Positions 7,939 to 16,559 of a stretch of DNA of 36,011 nucleotides are shown here, in pieces. The stretch covers positions 1 through 36,011 of the forward strand of contig JANJTX010000120.1 of NCBI GenBank assembly GCA_024710875.1. Direction: 5' to 3'. The position numbers and the translations under genes were made by a program. Under the pieces are notes generated by a model, which was given only the letters and a program-made list of their open reading frames with translations, was not told the DNA's origin and did not search any database. Source of the DNA: Anaerolineales bacterium. Lineage in GTDB: Bacteria; Chloroflexota; Anaerolineae; Anaerolineales; UBA11579. The first letter of the stretch is position 1. Every line of letters starts with the position of its first letter.

Positions 7939-9312
7939 TTACACAGTTTTTACATCCGGCGCGCCGGTGGCGATGAATTCCAGGGCGCGCAAACCGGGCA
8001 CAAAGAAGTACCCGGCGGCGCGGGTGGTGACAAAGCGCGGCAGGCCGCGCAGCACGCGCCGCACCGGTTGGCGCTGGATGGTGAGGGTGTTCTCGCCATC
8101 GTGGTTGGTGGCAAAGGGGTCTTTGTCGGTTTGCAGGCCATCGAACTTGGGGTCATTCATCCAGACCTGCTGCACGAACTCAAACTGGCGGCGGATGTCA
8201 GTATTGATGGCGACGAACAGGATGCCGCGCGGTTGGCGCGCCGTCTGCGGGCTGTGGGGCGGCCCGTAGGGGCGGCCGCGGCGGATGATGCGATGGCGGC
8301 GGCTGGCGATAAGCGAGAGGCGCGGGTCTTTTTCAAGGCCGTCGCGCGGGTTGGTGCGGCGCACATGCGAGCCGAGCGGGGCGCGCAGGCCGGCGCGGTC
8401 CTGGGCGGCGTAGGCAAAGTCATTGTTGCGGCGGGCATCCTGCCCGAGAGCCGGGTTATCTTCGTCCGGGGCGAGCGCCAATGGAGCGCCGCTGCGCCAG
8501 CGGCCAACCAGCTTGGCGGCTAGCCATTCGCGCGCTTGCGGGTCGCCGCCGGATTGCTCTTCAAGGAAGCGTTCAAAGGCTTCTACGTCCTGCTCCAGTT
8601 TGCGGTACACAAGGTAGGTGCCGTTCTGCCCCAGAGCCTGCGGTTCCGGCATCGGGGTAATCAGGCCGTATTCGTTTTCATAGCCCAGCACGAACTCGCC
8701 GGGCTGGATGAGTTCCTGCCCCGGGCCGGGTGGGGTGGTGCCCAGCAGGCCGGGCTGCGAGATGCCATCGCGGTAGCCGAAGTGTTCCTTGCCTTCGGCC
8801 AGGCGCGAGGTCGGCTGTTCGACCAGGATGCGGACGCAATCCATGGCGTGCAGTTCGGCCAGGTGGCGGGCTTTCATTTCTTCCACCAGTTCGGGCGTAG
8901 CGGCAAACAGCATGACCAGGGCGTGGACTTCCTCAGTGGCCGGGCCGCCCAGTTCCCAGTGGGCCGGGGCGCTGGAGCCGCGGTCGCCCATCAGTTCGGC
9001 GCGGGCCGGGTTGGCCGGGCCTTCGCGAAACTCGGTGGGGAAGGAGGCCAGGGTGTCCTCCGGCAGGCCGAGGGCGGCCAGCCCGGCATGGGTGAAGGCG
9101 ATGTTAATGCGGGTCTGGGGCTTGATGGGTTTTCCGCGGGCATCCAGCGGCCAGGCGGCGGCACTGGCGATGTCTGGTAACACGGACTGCAACCACTGGC
9201 GCGCCCGTTCCCCATTGCGAATGTGGAGAAAGATATAGACGGCTTCGTTCAGGTGGGCGTAGCCGGTCAGAACGATGGCCTGAATGTCGTCAATGTCAAC
9301 TTTGGCGGTCAT
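7939..9312 (-). CDS. DyP-type heme peroxidase
   Basis: A 457-residue dye-decolourising peroxidase. The family signature GYRDG is at 179-183, with catalytic Asp182 in the distal heme pocket. The proximal heme ligand is His316 in GSHVRRTNPRD, and the distal Arg lies in the RRHRIIRRGRPYG segment (338-350). These enzymes use hydrogen peroxide to oxidise dyes, phenols or other bulky substrates. The length fits the larger DyP classes. No Tat or Sec signal is visible, so it is predicted to be cytoplasmic. The ATG at 9312 has GGAG a few bases upstream and sits 10 bases after the stop of the preceding gene, so it is the last gene of a three-gene operon. A longer frame up to 9606 overlaps the upstream gene and was rejected. 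Confidence 0.93.
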   Translation of the reverse strand: MTAKVDIDDIQAIVLTGYAHLNEAVYIFLHIRNGERARQWLQSVLPDIASAAAWPLDARGKPIKPQTRINIAFTHAGLAALGLPEDTLASFPTEFREGPANPARAELMGDRGSSAPAHWELGGPATEEVHALVMLFAATPELVEEMKARHLAELHAMDCVRILVEQPTSRLAEGKEHFGYRDGISQPGLLGTTPPGPGQELIQPGEFVLGYENEYGLITPMPEPQALGQNGTYLVYRKLEQDVEAFERFLEEQSGGDPQAREWLAAKLVGRWRSGAPLALAPDEDNPALGQDARRNNDFAYAAQDRAGLRAPLGSHVRRTNPRDGLEKDPRLSLIASRRHRIIRRGRPYGPPHSPQTARQPRGILFVAINTDIRRQFEFVQQVWMNDPKFDGLQTDKDPFATNHDGENTLTIQRQPVRRVLRGLPRFVTTRAAGYFFVPGLRALEFIATGAPDVKTV

Positions 9313-9322
9313 AGGTCTCCGT

Positions 9323-10465
9323 TCAGAATTGCTGTAGCAGCGTCCGCAGGGGTTCGCGCTCAAAGAGCGCGCCGAGTGATTCGGCGACCCGGATGGCGCG
9401 GATGACATTACGGGCCGAGTGCTGCGGGTAGGCGCTGTAGAAAGCCTCGGCGCGGTACTGGTGGTCAATGATGACCTGCTTGAAGGTCTGGATATCGCCC
9501 GCACCGGTGGCGTGGTAGCCTTCGCAGCAGCCCCAGATGAGGTCCAGCCCGCGGCCGACGCGATCCGAGGCGACCTCGCCGATGTAGGTTTCCCACGAAC
9601 CATCATAGTTGCTCACGAACAGCAGGTTGCGCCCGCCATCGGCCATCATCCAGCGGCCAAAATGGACGGTGGAGACGCCCGCCAACGTGCCATCTGGCGG
9701 CGGGTTCTGGAGGGCCTTGCCCGCCACGGTCAGGATGGTGCGGAGGTAGCCGCGCAGGCGCGGGTGCACCGGCAGCATGATGGTCATTTCGTTCTGCACC
9801 AGCTCGGCCCGGTCGGTGAGCCAGCAGGGGGTGTGGATGGTGAGAGCCGGGGCGCGACGGGCGGTAGGCGCGATGCGCCCGGCGAGACGGGTTTGCGGCC
9901 AGCGCAGGGCGGCCAGGAGCAGGTCGGTGGCGCCGCCCGCCAGTTTGCCCGCCAGTTGGGTCAGGCGGCCGGGGCGCGGCGGGGGCGAGTCGTTGAAGGG
10001 CACATGGCTCAAGAGGTCGAGAAAGGGCTCAAGGTCCGGGCGAGCGAGCAGGTCATCCAGCCGGTCAGCGAGGGCCAGAAAAGCGCGCACCTGGCGAACG
10101 GTGTAGGGGTGGGCGCGAAAGAAGATATCGGCCGGGAAGGTCTGGGGCTGGAACCAGCGGGCAAAGGCGGTCGGCGATTCCAGGCCGGGGAAACCGACAC
10201 AATGCTCCAGCACCGCTGTCAGGCCGGGGGCGCGGCGCGGCAGGCTCTCCAGCAGGCGGTTGGCCGGGCCATCATGCACGAAATTGACCAGCAGGCGGTC
10301 CGAGCCCAGCAGGGTGAAACGCCCAAAGTGCAGTTCCGGGAAAGACGCGAAGGAAAAGTAGGGGTTGGCCGAAACCTCCGCCCCGATGGATTGCAGTACC
10401 GCCCGCAGGGCAGGTTCGCGCCCGGGTTGGATTTCCAGCAGGATGGTCAGGTCACTGGCGGTCAT
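9323..10465 (-). CDS. Uncharacterised DyP-linked protein with a duplicated alpha-beta barrel-like domain
   Basis: A 380-residue protein of unknown function. It contains two similar halves: HFGRFTLLGSDRLLVNFVHDG near residues 46-66 and HFGRWMMADGGRNLLFVSNYDG near residues 269-290. The repeat suggests a tandem ferredoxin-like or dimeric alpha-beta barrel fold, the general fold of DyP and chlorite dismutase, but the DyP GxxDG and heme-His motifs are absent. The middle third (about 115-215) is helical and Arg-rich. It is coupled to the cupin gene by an ATGA overlap and lies 10 bases before the DyP gene. It may be a partner, substrate-binding or maturation factor for the peroxidase; this is inferred from context only. 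Confidence 0.7.
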   Translation of the reverse strand: MTASDLTILLEIQPGREPALRAVLQSIGAEVSANPYFSFASFPELHFGRFTLLGSDRLLVNFVHDGPANRLLESLPRRAPGLTAVLEHCVGFPGLESPTAFARWFQPQTFPADIFFRAHPYTVRQVRAFLALADRLDDLLARPDLEPFLDLLSHVPFNDSPPPRPGRLTQLAGKLAGGATDLLLAALRWPQTRLAGRIAPTARRAPALTIHTPCWLTDRAELVQNEMTIMLPVHPRLRGYLRTILTVAGKALQNPPPDGTLAGVSTVHFGRWMMADGGRNLLFVSNYDGSWETYIGEVASDRVGRGLDLIWGCCEGYHATGAGDIQTFKQVIIDHQYRAEAFYSAYPQHSARNVIRAIRVAESLGALFEREPLRTLLQQF

Positions 10466-11019
10466 GGATGGTCTTGCGTGTATTGCGGATACCAGGGCCG
10501 GTAGCCCTGCAAGCGGGCCAGAAAGGCCACCAGCGGGATGGCGAGACGTTGCACAGCCATTGGCACATTGGGCGGGAAGAAGTAGGTTTCGCTTTTGATG
10601 TAGTGGCTGGTGAGAGCCGCCTGCCAGAGGTTGAGGCCTTTGCCGTCGCGTTCCAGTCCGTAGAAGGTCTCGTAGAACAGCTCGGCGCCGGAGGGCGGGG
10701 TGACGGTGCGCAGCAGGCGCACCTCGCCGCCATCACGGTTCCAGGGGTTACGGTGCAGGGTGCCGCGCTTGATTTCCACCACCTCGCCGGGGCCGGCGGT
10801 GTAGTCCTGCCCGTCAAGGGTGTAGGTGGCCGTACCGGCCAGGATTTCAAAGCGCTCATCGGTGTGCAGGTGAATGTGCTGGCTGGATGAACCGGCCCCA
10901 GCTTTCAGCAGTTCCTGCTCAAATTGGGTGTAGGCTCCGCCAGTGTCGGCGGCGGTGGTCTTGAAGATGATGCGCTCGCCGGCGGCGGGGTGTTCGAGAA
11001 TGTCGCCTGCTTTTGCCAC
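10462..11019 (-). CDS. Cupin-domain protein, first gene of the DyP operon
   Basis: A 185-residue protein with one cupin barrel. The first motif is HIHLHTDERFEILAG (residues 48-62), with His48, His50 and Glu55 as likely metal ligands. The second motif is near PGEVVEIKRGTLHR, with His89 as the fourth ligand. The C-terminal third contains a hydrophobic segment (about 150-170) and a Tyr/Pro-rich end. I chose GTG 11019 because a perfect GGAGGAAT lies 6 bases upstream; longer in-frame starts run through the promoter region. It is the first gene of the operon with the barrel protein and DyP, which hints at a shared oxidative reaction. Substrate unknown. Confidence 0.8.
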   Translation of the reverse strand: MAKAGDILEHPAAGERIIFKTTAADTGGAYTQFEQELLKAGAGSSSQHIHLHTDERFEILAGTATYTLDGQDYTAGPGEVVEIKRGTLHRNPWNRDGGEVRLLRTVTPPSGAELFYETFYGLERDGKGLNLWQAALTSHYIKSETYFFPPNVPMAVQRLAIPLVAFLARLQGYRPWYPQYTQDHP

Positions 11020-11059
11020 GGTATTCCTCCAAGCGGGGTGCAATGTTGTAACGGCGCAT

Positions 11060-11065
11060 ATTATA
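11060..11065 (-). promoter_or_regulatory. -10 box of the cupin-DyP operon
   Basis: A perfect TATAAT on the minus strand, predicting a start near 11053 and a leader of about 34 bases that includes the GGAGG site. No clear -35 is seen at 17 bases. Confidence 0.45.
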
Positions 11066-11138
11066 GTGCCTTTGAACGGCCGGTTTGGGTCGTCGGAGGC
11101 ACTTAAGTTATGGCCATCGGGGGTAAGGATATTGCCGG

Positions 11139-11167
11139 TTGACACATGCCCGGCGCGGGCGTAGAAT
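11139..11167 (+). promoter_or_regulatory. Near-consensus promoter of the first pyrophosphatase gene
   Basis: TTGACA (11139-11144), 17-base spacer, TAGAAT (11162-11167). Predicted start near 11174, leader about 77 bases. Confidence 0.85.
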
Positions 11168-11250
11168 GCAGCCGTTTGGCCGGGCTACATTCCTATTTAA
11201 AATCGGGAGCGGCCACACCATACTATTCCGCATCGAGGAGAACGAGCAAT

Positions 11251-13587
11251 ATGCAAGCATTGGGACTTTCCGCATTTGAGCAATTTGCCATCTGGGCGGT
11301 GCTGGGCGTGGCCCTGCTGGGCCTGGCCTATGCACTCTTCCTGCGCCAGCAGGTGCTGGCCGAGGACAAGGGCACCGAAAAGATGCAAGAGGTTTGGGGC
11401 GCGATTCGCGACGGGGCAGATGCTTACCTGCGCCGCCAGTTACGCTCGATAGTGCCGCTGATTGTGCTGCTGACGGCGGCGATGTATTTCTCGGTGGCGA
11501 TTGTGCCCCCCACCCCGGAGGCGCTCGAGCGATTCCACGGACTGGATGAAGCCACCGTGAGCCTGTACATCGGCCTGGGCCGTGCCATTGGCTTCATCAT
11601 GGGTTCGGTGTTCTCGCTGATGGTCGGGCAAATCGGTATGCGCATGGCGGTTCAGGCCAATGTGCGGGTGGCTTCGGCCGCCCGTTACTCGTTTGGTGAG
11701 TCGCTGAAAATCGCCTACCGGGCCGGTACAATCACCGGGATGCTGACCGACGGCCTCGGCCTGTTGGGCGGCACGCTGATTTTCGTGATTTTTGGCATCG
11801 CTGCCCCGGATGCTTTGCTGGGCTTCGGCTTTGGCGGTACGCTGCTGGCGCTGTTCATGCGGGTGGGCGGCGGTATCTTCACCAAGGCGGCGGATGTGGG
11901 CGCCGACCTGGTCGGCAAAGTAGAGAACGATATCCCCGAAGACGACCCGCGCAACCCGGCCGTGGTAGCCGATCTGGTGGGCGACAATGTGGGTGACTGC
12001 GCCGGTATGGCGGCCGACATCTTCGAGTCCTACGAAGTGACGATCGTCTCAGGCCTGATTCTGGGCGTGGCGCTGTATCACATCACCGGCCACATCGAAT
12101 GGCTGATTTACCCGCTGATTGTGCGCGGCATCGGCGTACTGTCCTCGATCATCGGGACTTATGTGGTCAAGGCCGGCAAGGAAGGCAACAGCGAAAAGGC
12201 GATGAGCGCCATCTTCTCCGGCTTCCTGTCCTCGGCGGCCATCTCGGTGGCGCTGTTCTTTGCGGCGGCGTACTACTACCTGCACGTTCTGGCCGAAGGC
12301 AGCATGCCGGGCGGCTGGTGGCGCACGCCGCTGGCGGTGGCCGTGGGCGTACTGCTGGCGATTTTGATTGATCGCATGACGGAGTACTTCACCGGCACGC
12401 ATCAGAGCCCGGTGCAGGAAATCAAGAAAGCGGCCGAAACCGGCCCGGCGACCCTCATTCTACAGGGGCTGGCCGTGGGCTATGAGTCGGCGGTCTGGGC
12501 GGTGGTAACGATTGCCGCCACCATCGTGGCTTCGATTTTCATCTTCGGCGGTTTGAGCATTGACCCGGTCGAGAACATCACTTACATCCTGTATGGCGTG
12601 GCGATGACCGGCATCGGTATGCTGACCCTGACCGGCAACAATGTGGCGATGGACTCATTTGGCCCGATTGCCGATAACGCCGCCGGGATTGGTGAGATGT
12701 CCTGGAGTGGCACGCAGAGCGAAGAAACCGACCGCGCCCAGCGCATCATGGCGGACCTGGATGCCGTCGGCAACACCACCAAGGCGATTACCAAGGGCGT
12801 GGCAATTGGCTCGGCGGTTATTGCGGCCGTCTCGCTGTTCGGCTCGTTCCTGGTGGATGTCAGCCGGGCGCAGGCCTCGCTGGGCGTGCCGCTGGCTGAG
12901 CGCATCGCGACTATCGGCATCCGGGTTGATATCCCGCAGGTGTTCGTAGGCATGCTCATCGGTGGCGCGCTGCCGTGGCTGTTCTCTTCATTTGCCATTC
13001 AGGCCGTCAGCCGGGCTTCGGCCCTGATTGTGCAGGAAGCCCGCCGCCAGTTCAAACTGGGCGTGCTGGAAGGCAAAGTACCGCCGGATTACAAGCAGGC
13101 GGTTGAAATCGCCACCACGGCAGCGCAGAAGGAACTCGTGCCGCTGGCGCTGCTGGGCGTGCTGACACCCATTCTGGTGGGGCTGCTGCTCAAAGTAGAG
13201 GCACTGGGCGGTTTCCTGGCGGGCATTATCCTCTCCGGTCAGTTGCTGGCGGTATTTATGAACAACGCCGGTGGGGCCTGGGATAACGCCAAGAAACTCA
13301 TCGAAGACGAACCCAGGGACCCGGCCAAGGGTCTGGGTAAAGGCTCCGAGCGCCACAAGGCCTCGGTGGTGGGCGACACGGTCGGCGACCCGATGAAGGA
13401 CACCGCTGGCCCAGCCCTCAACCCGATGATCAAGGTCGTGAATCTGGTTTCGGTGATTGTGGCGCCGATTGTGGTGCAATACAATGACCTCGGCCTGGCC
13501 GGCTGGCTGGCGGTGGGCCTGCTGGTAGCGGGGCTGTGGTGGTCGATCCGCACCAGCAAACGCCCGGCCGAAGGTCTGGGCGGCTAA
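11251..13587 (+). CDS. hppA: Membrane-bound pyrophosphatase, K+-independent (H+-type)
   Basis: A 778-residue polytopic protein of the membrane pyrophosphatase family, which couples pyrophosphate hydrolysis to ion pumping. The catalytic motif DVGADLVGKVE begins at Asp215, the GDNVGDCAGMAADIFES block spans 244-260, and the third motif near the C-terminus (GDTVGDPMKDTAGP) is intact. In the K+ site the sequence is GNTTKAITKG with Lys511 and a Thr three residues later. In this family Lys plus Thr there marks K+-independent enzymes, which pump H+. The conserved helix-6 acid is Glu259, followed by an unusual second Glu262. ATG 11251 is preceded by GAGGAG; the frame extends further upstream but homology starts here. 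Own promoter and terminator. Confidence 0.95.
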   Translation: MQALGLSAFEQFAIWAVLGVALLGLAYALFLRQQVLAEDKGTEKMQEVWGAIRDGADAYLRRQLRSIVPLIVLLTAAMYFSVAIVPPTPEALERFHGLDEATVSLYIGLGRAIGFIMGSVFSLMVGQIGMRMAVQANVRVASAARYSFGESLKIAYRAGTITGMLTDGLGLLGGTLIFVIFGIAAPDALLGFGFGGTLLALFMRVGGGIFTKAADVGADLVGKVENDIPEDDPRNPAVVADLVGDNVGDCAGMAADIFESYEVTIVSGLILGVALYHITGHIEWLIYPLIVRGIGVLSSIIGTYVVKAGKEGNSEKAMSAIFSGFLSSAAISVALFFAAAYYYLHVLAEGSMPGGWWRTPLAVAVGVLLAILIDRMTEYFTGTHQSPVQEIKKAAETGPATLILQGLAVGYESAVWAVVTIAATIVASIFIFGGLSIDPVENITYILYGVAMTGIGMLTLTGNNVAMDSFGPIADNAAGIGEMSWSGTQSEETDRAQRIMADLDAVGNTTKAITKGVAIGSAVIAAVSLFGSFLVDVSRAQASLGVPLAERIATIGIRVDIPQVFVGMLIGGALPWLFSSFAIQAVSRASALIVQEARRQFKLGVLEGKVPPDYKQAVEIATTAAQKELVPLALLGVLTPILVGLLLKVEALGGFLAGIILSGQLLAVFMNNAGGAWDNAKKLIEDEPRDPAKGLGKGSERHKASVVGDTVGDPMKDTAGPALNPMIKVVNLVSVIVAPIVVQYNDLGLAGWLAVGLLVAGLWWSIRTSKRPAEGLGG

Positions 13588-13609
13588 GGCGCAGTTTGCC
13601 AGTTTTTGC

Positions 13610-13645
13610 ACGCGGGAGGCCGATTGGCCTCCCGCGTTTTGTTTA
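13610..13645 (+). terminator. Terminator of the first pyrophosphatase gene
   Basis: Perfect 12-base arms ACGCGGGAGGCC / GGCCTCCCGCGT with a 4-base loop, followed by TTTTGTTT. It lies 22 bases after the stop codon. Confidence 0.93.
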
Positions 13646-13677
13646 AGCTCCTAAGAAGGGAGGTTATTAGCGTAGTC

Positions 13678-13746
13678 GAAGGGAAGCAATCTTGAATCAG
13701 CAAGAAGATTGATTCGTCGGACTTCGTCCTCCTCGCAACGACAAGT
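13678..13746. repeat. Remnant of a dispersed intergenic repeat
   Basis: The stretch holds a near-perfect inverted repeat GAAGCAATCTT (13683-13693) / AAGATTGATTC (13705-13715), then a run ending CTCCTCGCAACGACAA. The pattern, with 'TTCGTC...TCCTCGCAAnGACA', is that of a repeat seen scattered between genes in many environmental bacteria. It is not coding. The copy at 16560-16612 has a similar tail. Confidence 0.5.
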
Positions 13747-13776
13747 CCTTTCTCTGTACGTATGGTCATTCCGCAG

Positions 13777-13807
13777 TTGTAGGGGCGCAGCATGCTCGCC
13801 CCTACAA
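13777..13807. repeat. REP-like palindrome related to the one at 1202-1230
   Basis: Arms TTGTAGGGGCG (13777-13787) and CGCCCCTACAA (13797-13807) enclose C plus the palindrome AGCATGCT. The outer bases match the palindrome at 1202-1230, while the centre differs. This is the hallmark of a dispersed palindromic family with conserved ends. Confidence 0.75.
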
Positions 13808-13841
13808 AAACCAGGTTTGGGGCGATTGACTCGACTCGGAC

Positions 13842-13857
13842 AAACCTCCCGGAGGTT
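13842..13857. repeat. Short palindrome
   Basis: AACCTCC, one C, GGAGGTT: a perfect 7-base inverted repeat. It belongs to the repeat-rich gap 13588-14134 between the pyrophosphatase genes. That gap otherwise holds a terminator, two dispersed repeats and the second gene's promoter and leader; no gene is seen. Confidence 0.5.
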
Positions 13858-13964
13858 AATCGGCAGAATTCAGGAATTGATAGACAACCGCCGGGAAGTT
13901 CCAGACAGCAGTCCAAAGCCTGCTGTGACCCACGAAATCCACCACTGCCACCAGAGCGCGAATA

Positions 13965-13993
13965 TTGACACAAACCACGCTGCCCGGTAAAAT
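13965..13993 (+). promoter_or_regulatory. Near-consensus promoter of the second pyrophosphatase gene
   Basis: TTGACA (13965-13970), 17-base spacer, TAAAAT (13988-13993). Predicted start near 14000, leader about 135 bases. Confidence 0.87.
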
Positions 13994-14134
13994 ACTCGCG
14001 CTTGTGAAAAAGATTGCATTTGCTTGAGCCGTAAAGAAGCTTACGCCTGCGGCCCAGCCCACTGGAATGACAGTCACTTCGATTTTGAAGGGCTGCCATT
14101 TTATTATTCCCGGAACGAAGAGAAGGAGTAACAA

Positions 14135-16441
14135 ATGAACTGGAATTTTATTGATGTACTGGCCGCTTCCGAACGGCTGCCGGTGCCACTGTTGTGGTGG
14201 CTTGGGCCAATTACAGCCCTGATTGCCCTGGGCATGGCGGTTTACTTCTACCGCAACCTGATGGCCCACAGCGAAGGCAACGAACGCATGGTGGAAATCG
14301 CCCAGGCGGTGCGCGAGGGGGCGATGGCCTACCTGCGCAGCCAGTACAAAGTAGTGGCGATTGTGTTTGCGGTGCTGTTCGTCATCTTCCTGCTGTTGTC
14401 GTTCTTCAAACTGCAGAACTCGATTGTGCCGTACGCCTTTCTGACCGGCGGGTTGTTTTCCGGTATCTGCGGTTTCATCGGCATGAAGACCGCCACCAAT
14501 GCCTCGGCGCGGGCGGCTCAGGCCGCCAGCCAGAGCCTGAACGGTGGCTTGCAGGTCGCCCTGCGGGCCGGCGCGGTGATGGGCCTGGTGGTGGTGGGTT
14601 TCGCCCTGCTGGATATCACCCTGTGGTTCCTGCTGCTTTACAATGTATTTCCGATTATTTTCCCGGACAACTTCATCAGCCTGGTGGATAACCCGCTGCC
14701 AAAAATCACCGCCATTATGCTTTCGTTTGGTATGGGCGCTTCGACCCAGGCCCTGTTTGCCCGGGTGGGCGGCGGCATCTACACCAAGGCCGCCGATGTC
14801 GGGGCCGACCTGGTGGGCAAGACCGAAGCCAACATCCCCGAAGATGACCCGCGCAACCCGGCCACAATTGCCGATAACGTGGGCGACAATGTGGGCGATG
14901 TGGCTGGCATGGGCGCCGACCTGTACGAATCCTACGCCGGTTCGATTCTGGCGACCTCGGCCCTGGGCGTGGCGGCAGTGACGCTGGCCGGGCCGGAATT
15001 CCTGGGGGCGCGCACGGCCATGGAGATGGGCCTGATTTTCATCACCGCCCCGATTGTGCTCTCGGCGGTCGGCATCCTGCTCTCCATTCTGGCAGTGTAC
15101 CTGGTGCATTCCAAGGAAGATGCCACCCAGAATGACCTGATTAACGCTTTGAGCCGCGGTCTGTATATCAGCTCGCTGGGGATTGCCGTGCTCTCGGCCC
15201 CGATTTTCTACTATCTGCAAATCCCGAACTGGTTGGGGCTGTGGGCGGTGGTCATCGTCGGTCTGCTGGTGGGTATTGCGGTCGGCAAGGCGACCGAGTA
15301 CTACACCTCGCACGCTTACACCCCCACCCGCCGCATCGCCGAGCAGGCTGCCATCAGCACCGCCACGGCGATGATTGAAGGCCTGGCGCTGGGCATGAAG
15401 TCCACCGGCCTGCCGATTCTGGCGGTGGTGGCGGGCATTACGGCCAGCTTCTTTCTGGCGGGCGGCGCGGAGAGCACCTTGCTGGGTCTGTATGGCGTGG
15501 GTCTTGCGGCGGTGAGCATGCTCTCCACCCTGGGCTTTACCCTCGCTACGGATGCCTATGGCCCGATTGCCGATAACGCCGGCGGCAACGCCGAAATGGC
15601 CGGACTGGACAAGAGTGTACGCGTGCGCACGGATGAACTGGACGCGGTCGGCAACACCACGGCGGCCATCGGCAAAGGCTTTGCGATTGGCTCGGCGGCC
15701 CTGACCTCGATGGCGCTGCTGGCGGCCTACCTCGAAGAAATCCGGCTGGCGTTGAGCGAACTGCGCGGCGTGGCCGAACTGATGATTGACGGCGTGGCGG
15801 TGCCGGTGGCACAGATGAGCGTGGTGGATTTCATGAACTTCTATCATGTGACGCTGCTGAATCCCTCGGTGCTGGTGGGTCTGTTTGCGGGGGTGGGCAC
15901 GGCCTTCTACTTCTCGGCCATGACCATGAGCGCGGTCGGGCGGGCGGCGGGCGGCATGGTGGAAGAAGTGCGCCGCCAGTTCCGCGAGATCCCGGGCATT
16001 CTGGAAGGCACGGCCAAACCGGACTACGCCCGCTGTGTGGAAATCAGCACCAAGAGCGCCCAGAAAGAAATGGTCGCTCCGGCGCTGCTGGCGATTGTGG
16101 TGCCGGTGCTGATTGGCGTGCTGTTCGGGGTGGGCGGCGTACTGGGCCTGCTGGCGGGTGGCCTGGCCTCCGGCTTTGCGATGGCGATTATGATGTCCAA
16201 TGCGGGCGGGGCGTGGGATAACGCCAAGAAGTACATCGAAGCCGGGGCGCACGGCGGCAAAGGCTCGCACGCCCACAAGGCGGCGGTGGTCGGTGACACA
16301 GTCGGCGACCCGTTCAAGGACACTTCCGGCCCGTCGCTCAACATCCTCATCAAACTGATGTCGATGGTTTCGGTGGTGTTTGCGGGGCTGATTGTGGCCT
16401 TTGGCAACGGTCTCGGCCTGATTTCGATGCTGTTCCAGTAA
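14135..16441 (+). CDS. hppA: Membrane-bound pyrophosphatase, K+-dependent (probably Na+-type)
   Basis: A 768-residue membrane pyrophosphatase, clearly paralogous to the preceding gene. It has the DVGADLVGKTE motif, the GDNVGDVAGMGADLYESYAG block with Glu265 in helix 6, and the C-terminal GDTVGDPFKDTSGP motif. The K+-site sequence is GNTTAAIGKG: Ala510 where the other paralogue has Lys511, and Gly three residues later instead of Thr. That combination marks K+-dependent enzymes. The helix-6 Glu within YES, as in known Na+-PPases, suggests Na+ transport, but some K+-dependent members pump H+ or both. ATG 14135 has AGGAG 6-7 bases upstream. Own promoter and terminator; no shared operon with its neighbour. 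Confidence 0.95.
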   Translation: MNWNFIDVLAASERLPVPLLWWLGPITALIALGMAVYFYRNLMAHSEGNERMVEIAQAVREGAMAYLRSQYKVVAIVFAVLFVIFLLLSFFKLQNSIVPYAFLTGGLFSGICGFIGMKTATNASARAAQAASQSLNGGLQVALRAGAVMGLVVVGFALLDITLWFLLLYNVFPIIFPDNFISLVDNPLPKITAIMLSFGMGASTQALFARVGGGIYTKAADVGADLVGKTEANIPEDDPRNPATIADNVGDNVGDVAGMGADLYESYAGSILATSALGVAAVTLAGPEFLGARTAMEMGLIFITAPIVLSAVGILLSILAVYLVHSKEDATQNDLINALSRGLYISSLGIAVLSAPIFYYLQIPNWLGLWAVVIVGLLVGIAVGKATEYYTSHAYTPTRRIAEQAAISTATAMIEGLALGMKSTGLPILAVVAGITASFFLAGGAESTLLGLYGVGLAAVSMLSTLGFTLATDAYGPIADNAGGNAEMAGLDKSVRVRTDELDAVGNTTAAIGKGFAIGSAALTSMALLAAYLEEIRLALSELRGVAELMIDGVAVPVAQMSVVDFMNFYHVTLLNPSVLVGLFAGVGTAFYFSAMTMSAVGRAAGGMVEEVRRQFREIPGILEGTAKPDYARCVEISTKSAQKEMVAPALLAIVVPVLIGVLFGVGGVLGLLAGGLASGFAMAIMMSNAGGAWDNAKKYIEAGAHGGKGSHAHKAAVVGDTVGDPFKDTSGPSLNILIKLMSMVSVVFAGLIVAFGNGLGLISMLFQ

Positions 16442-16460
16442 ACAACTTGATTTTCAAACG

Positions 16461-16495
16461 AAAAACGGGCGGCCTGTTGGCCGCCCGTTTTTTAT
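16461..16495 (+). terminator. Terminator of the second pyrophosphatase gene
   Basis: Perfect arms AAAAACGGGCGGCC / GGCCGCCCGTTTTT with loop TGTT, followed by T and ATT. Because A-runs precede the stem, it can also act on the minus strand for the DUF456 gene. Confidence 0.93.
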
Positions 16496-16559
16496 TCGCA
16501 GGAAATGGTTTCGCGTGTCGGAGAAAATCGGGTGGATGTTTTCCAGTGAGGGGGGTGAA

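Noticed and set aside
13856-16276. 806-codon minus-strand frame opposite the second pyrophosphatase
   Set aside because: His/Gln/Arg-rich translation with no domain, antisense to a fully conserved gene; shadow frame.
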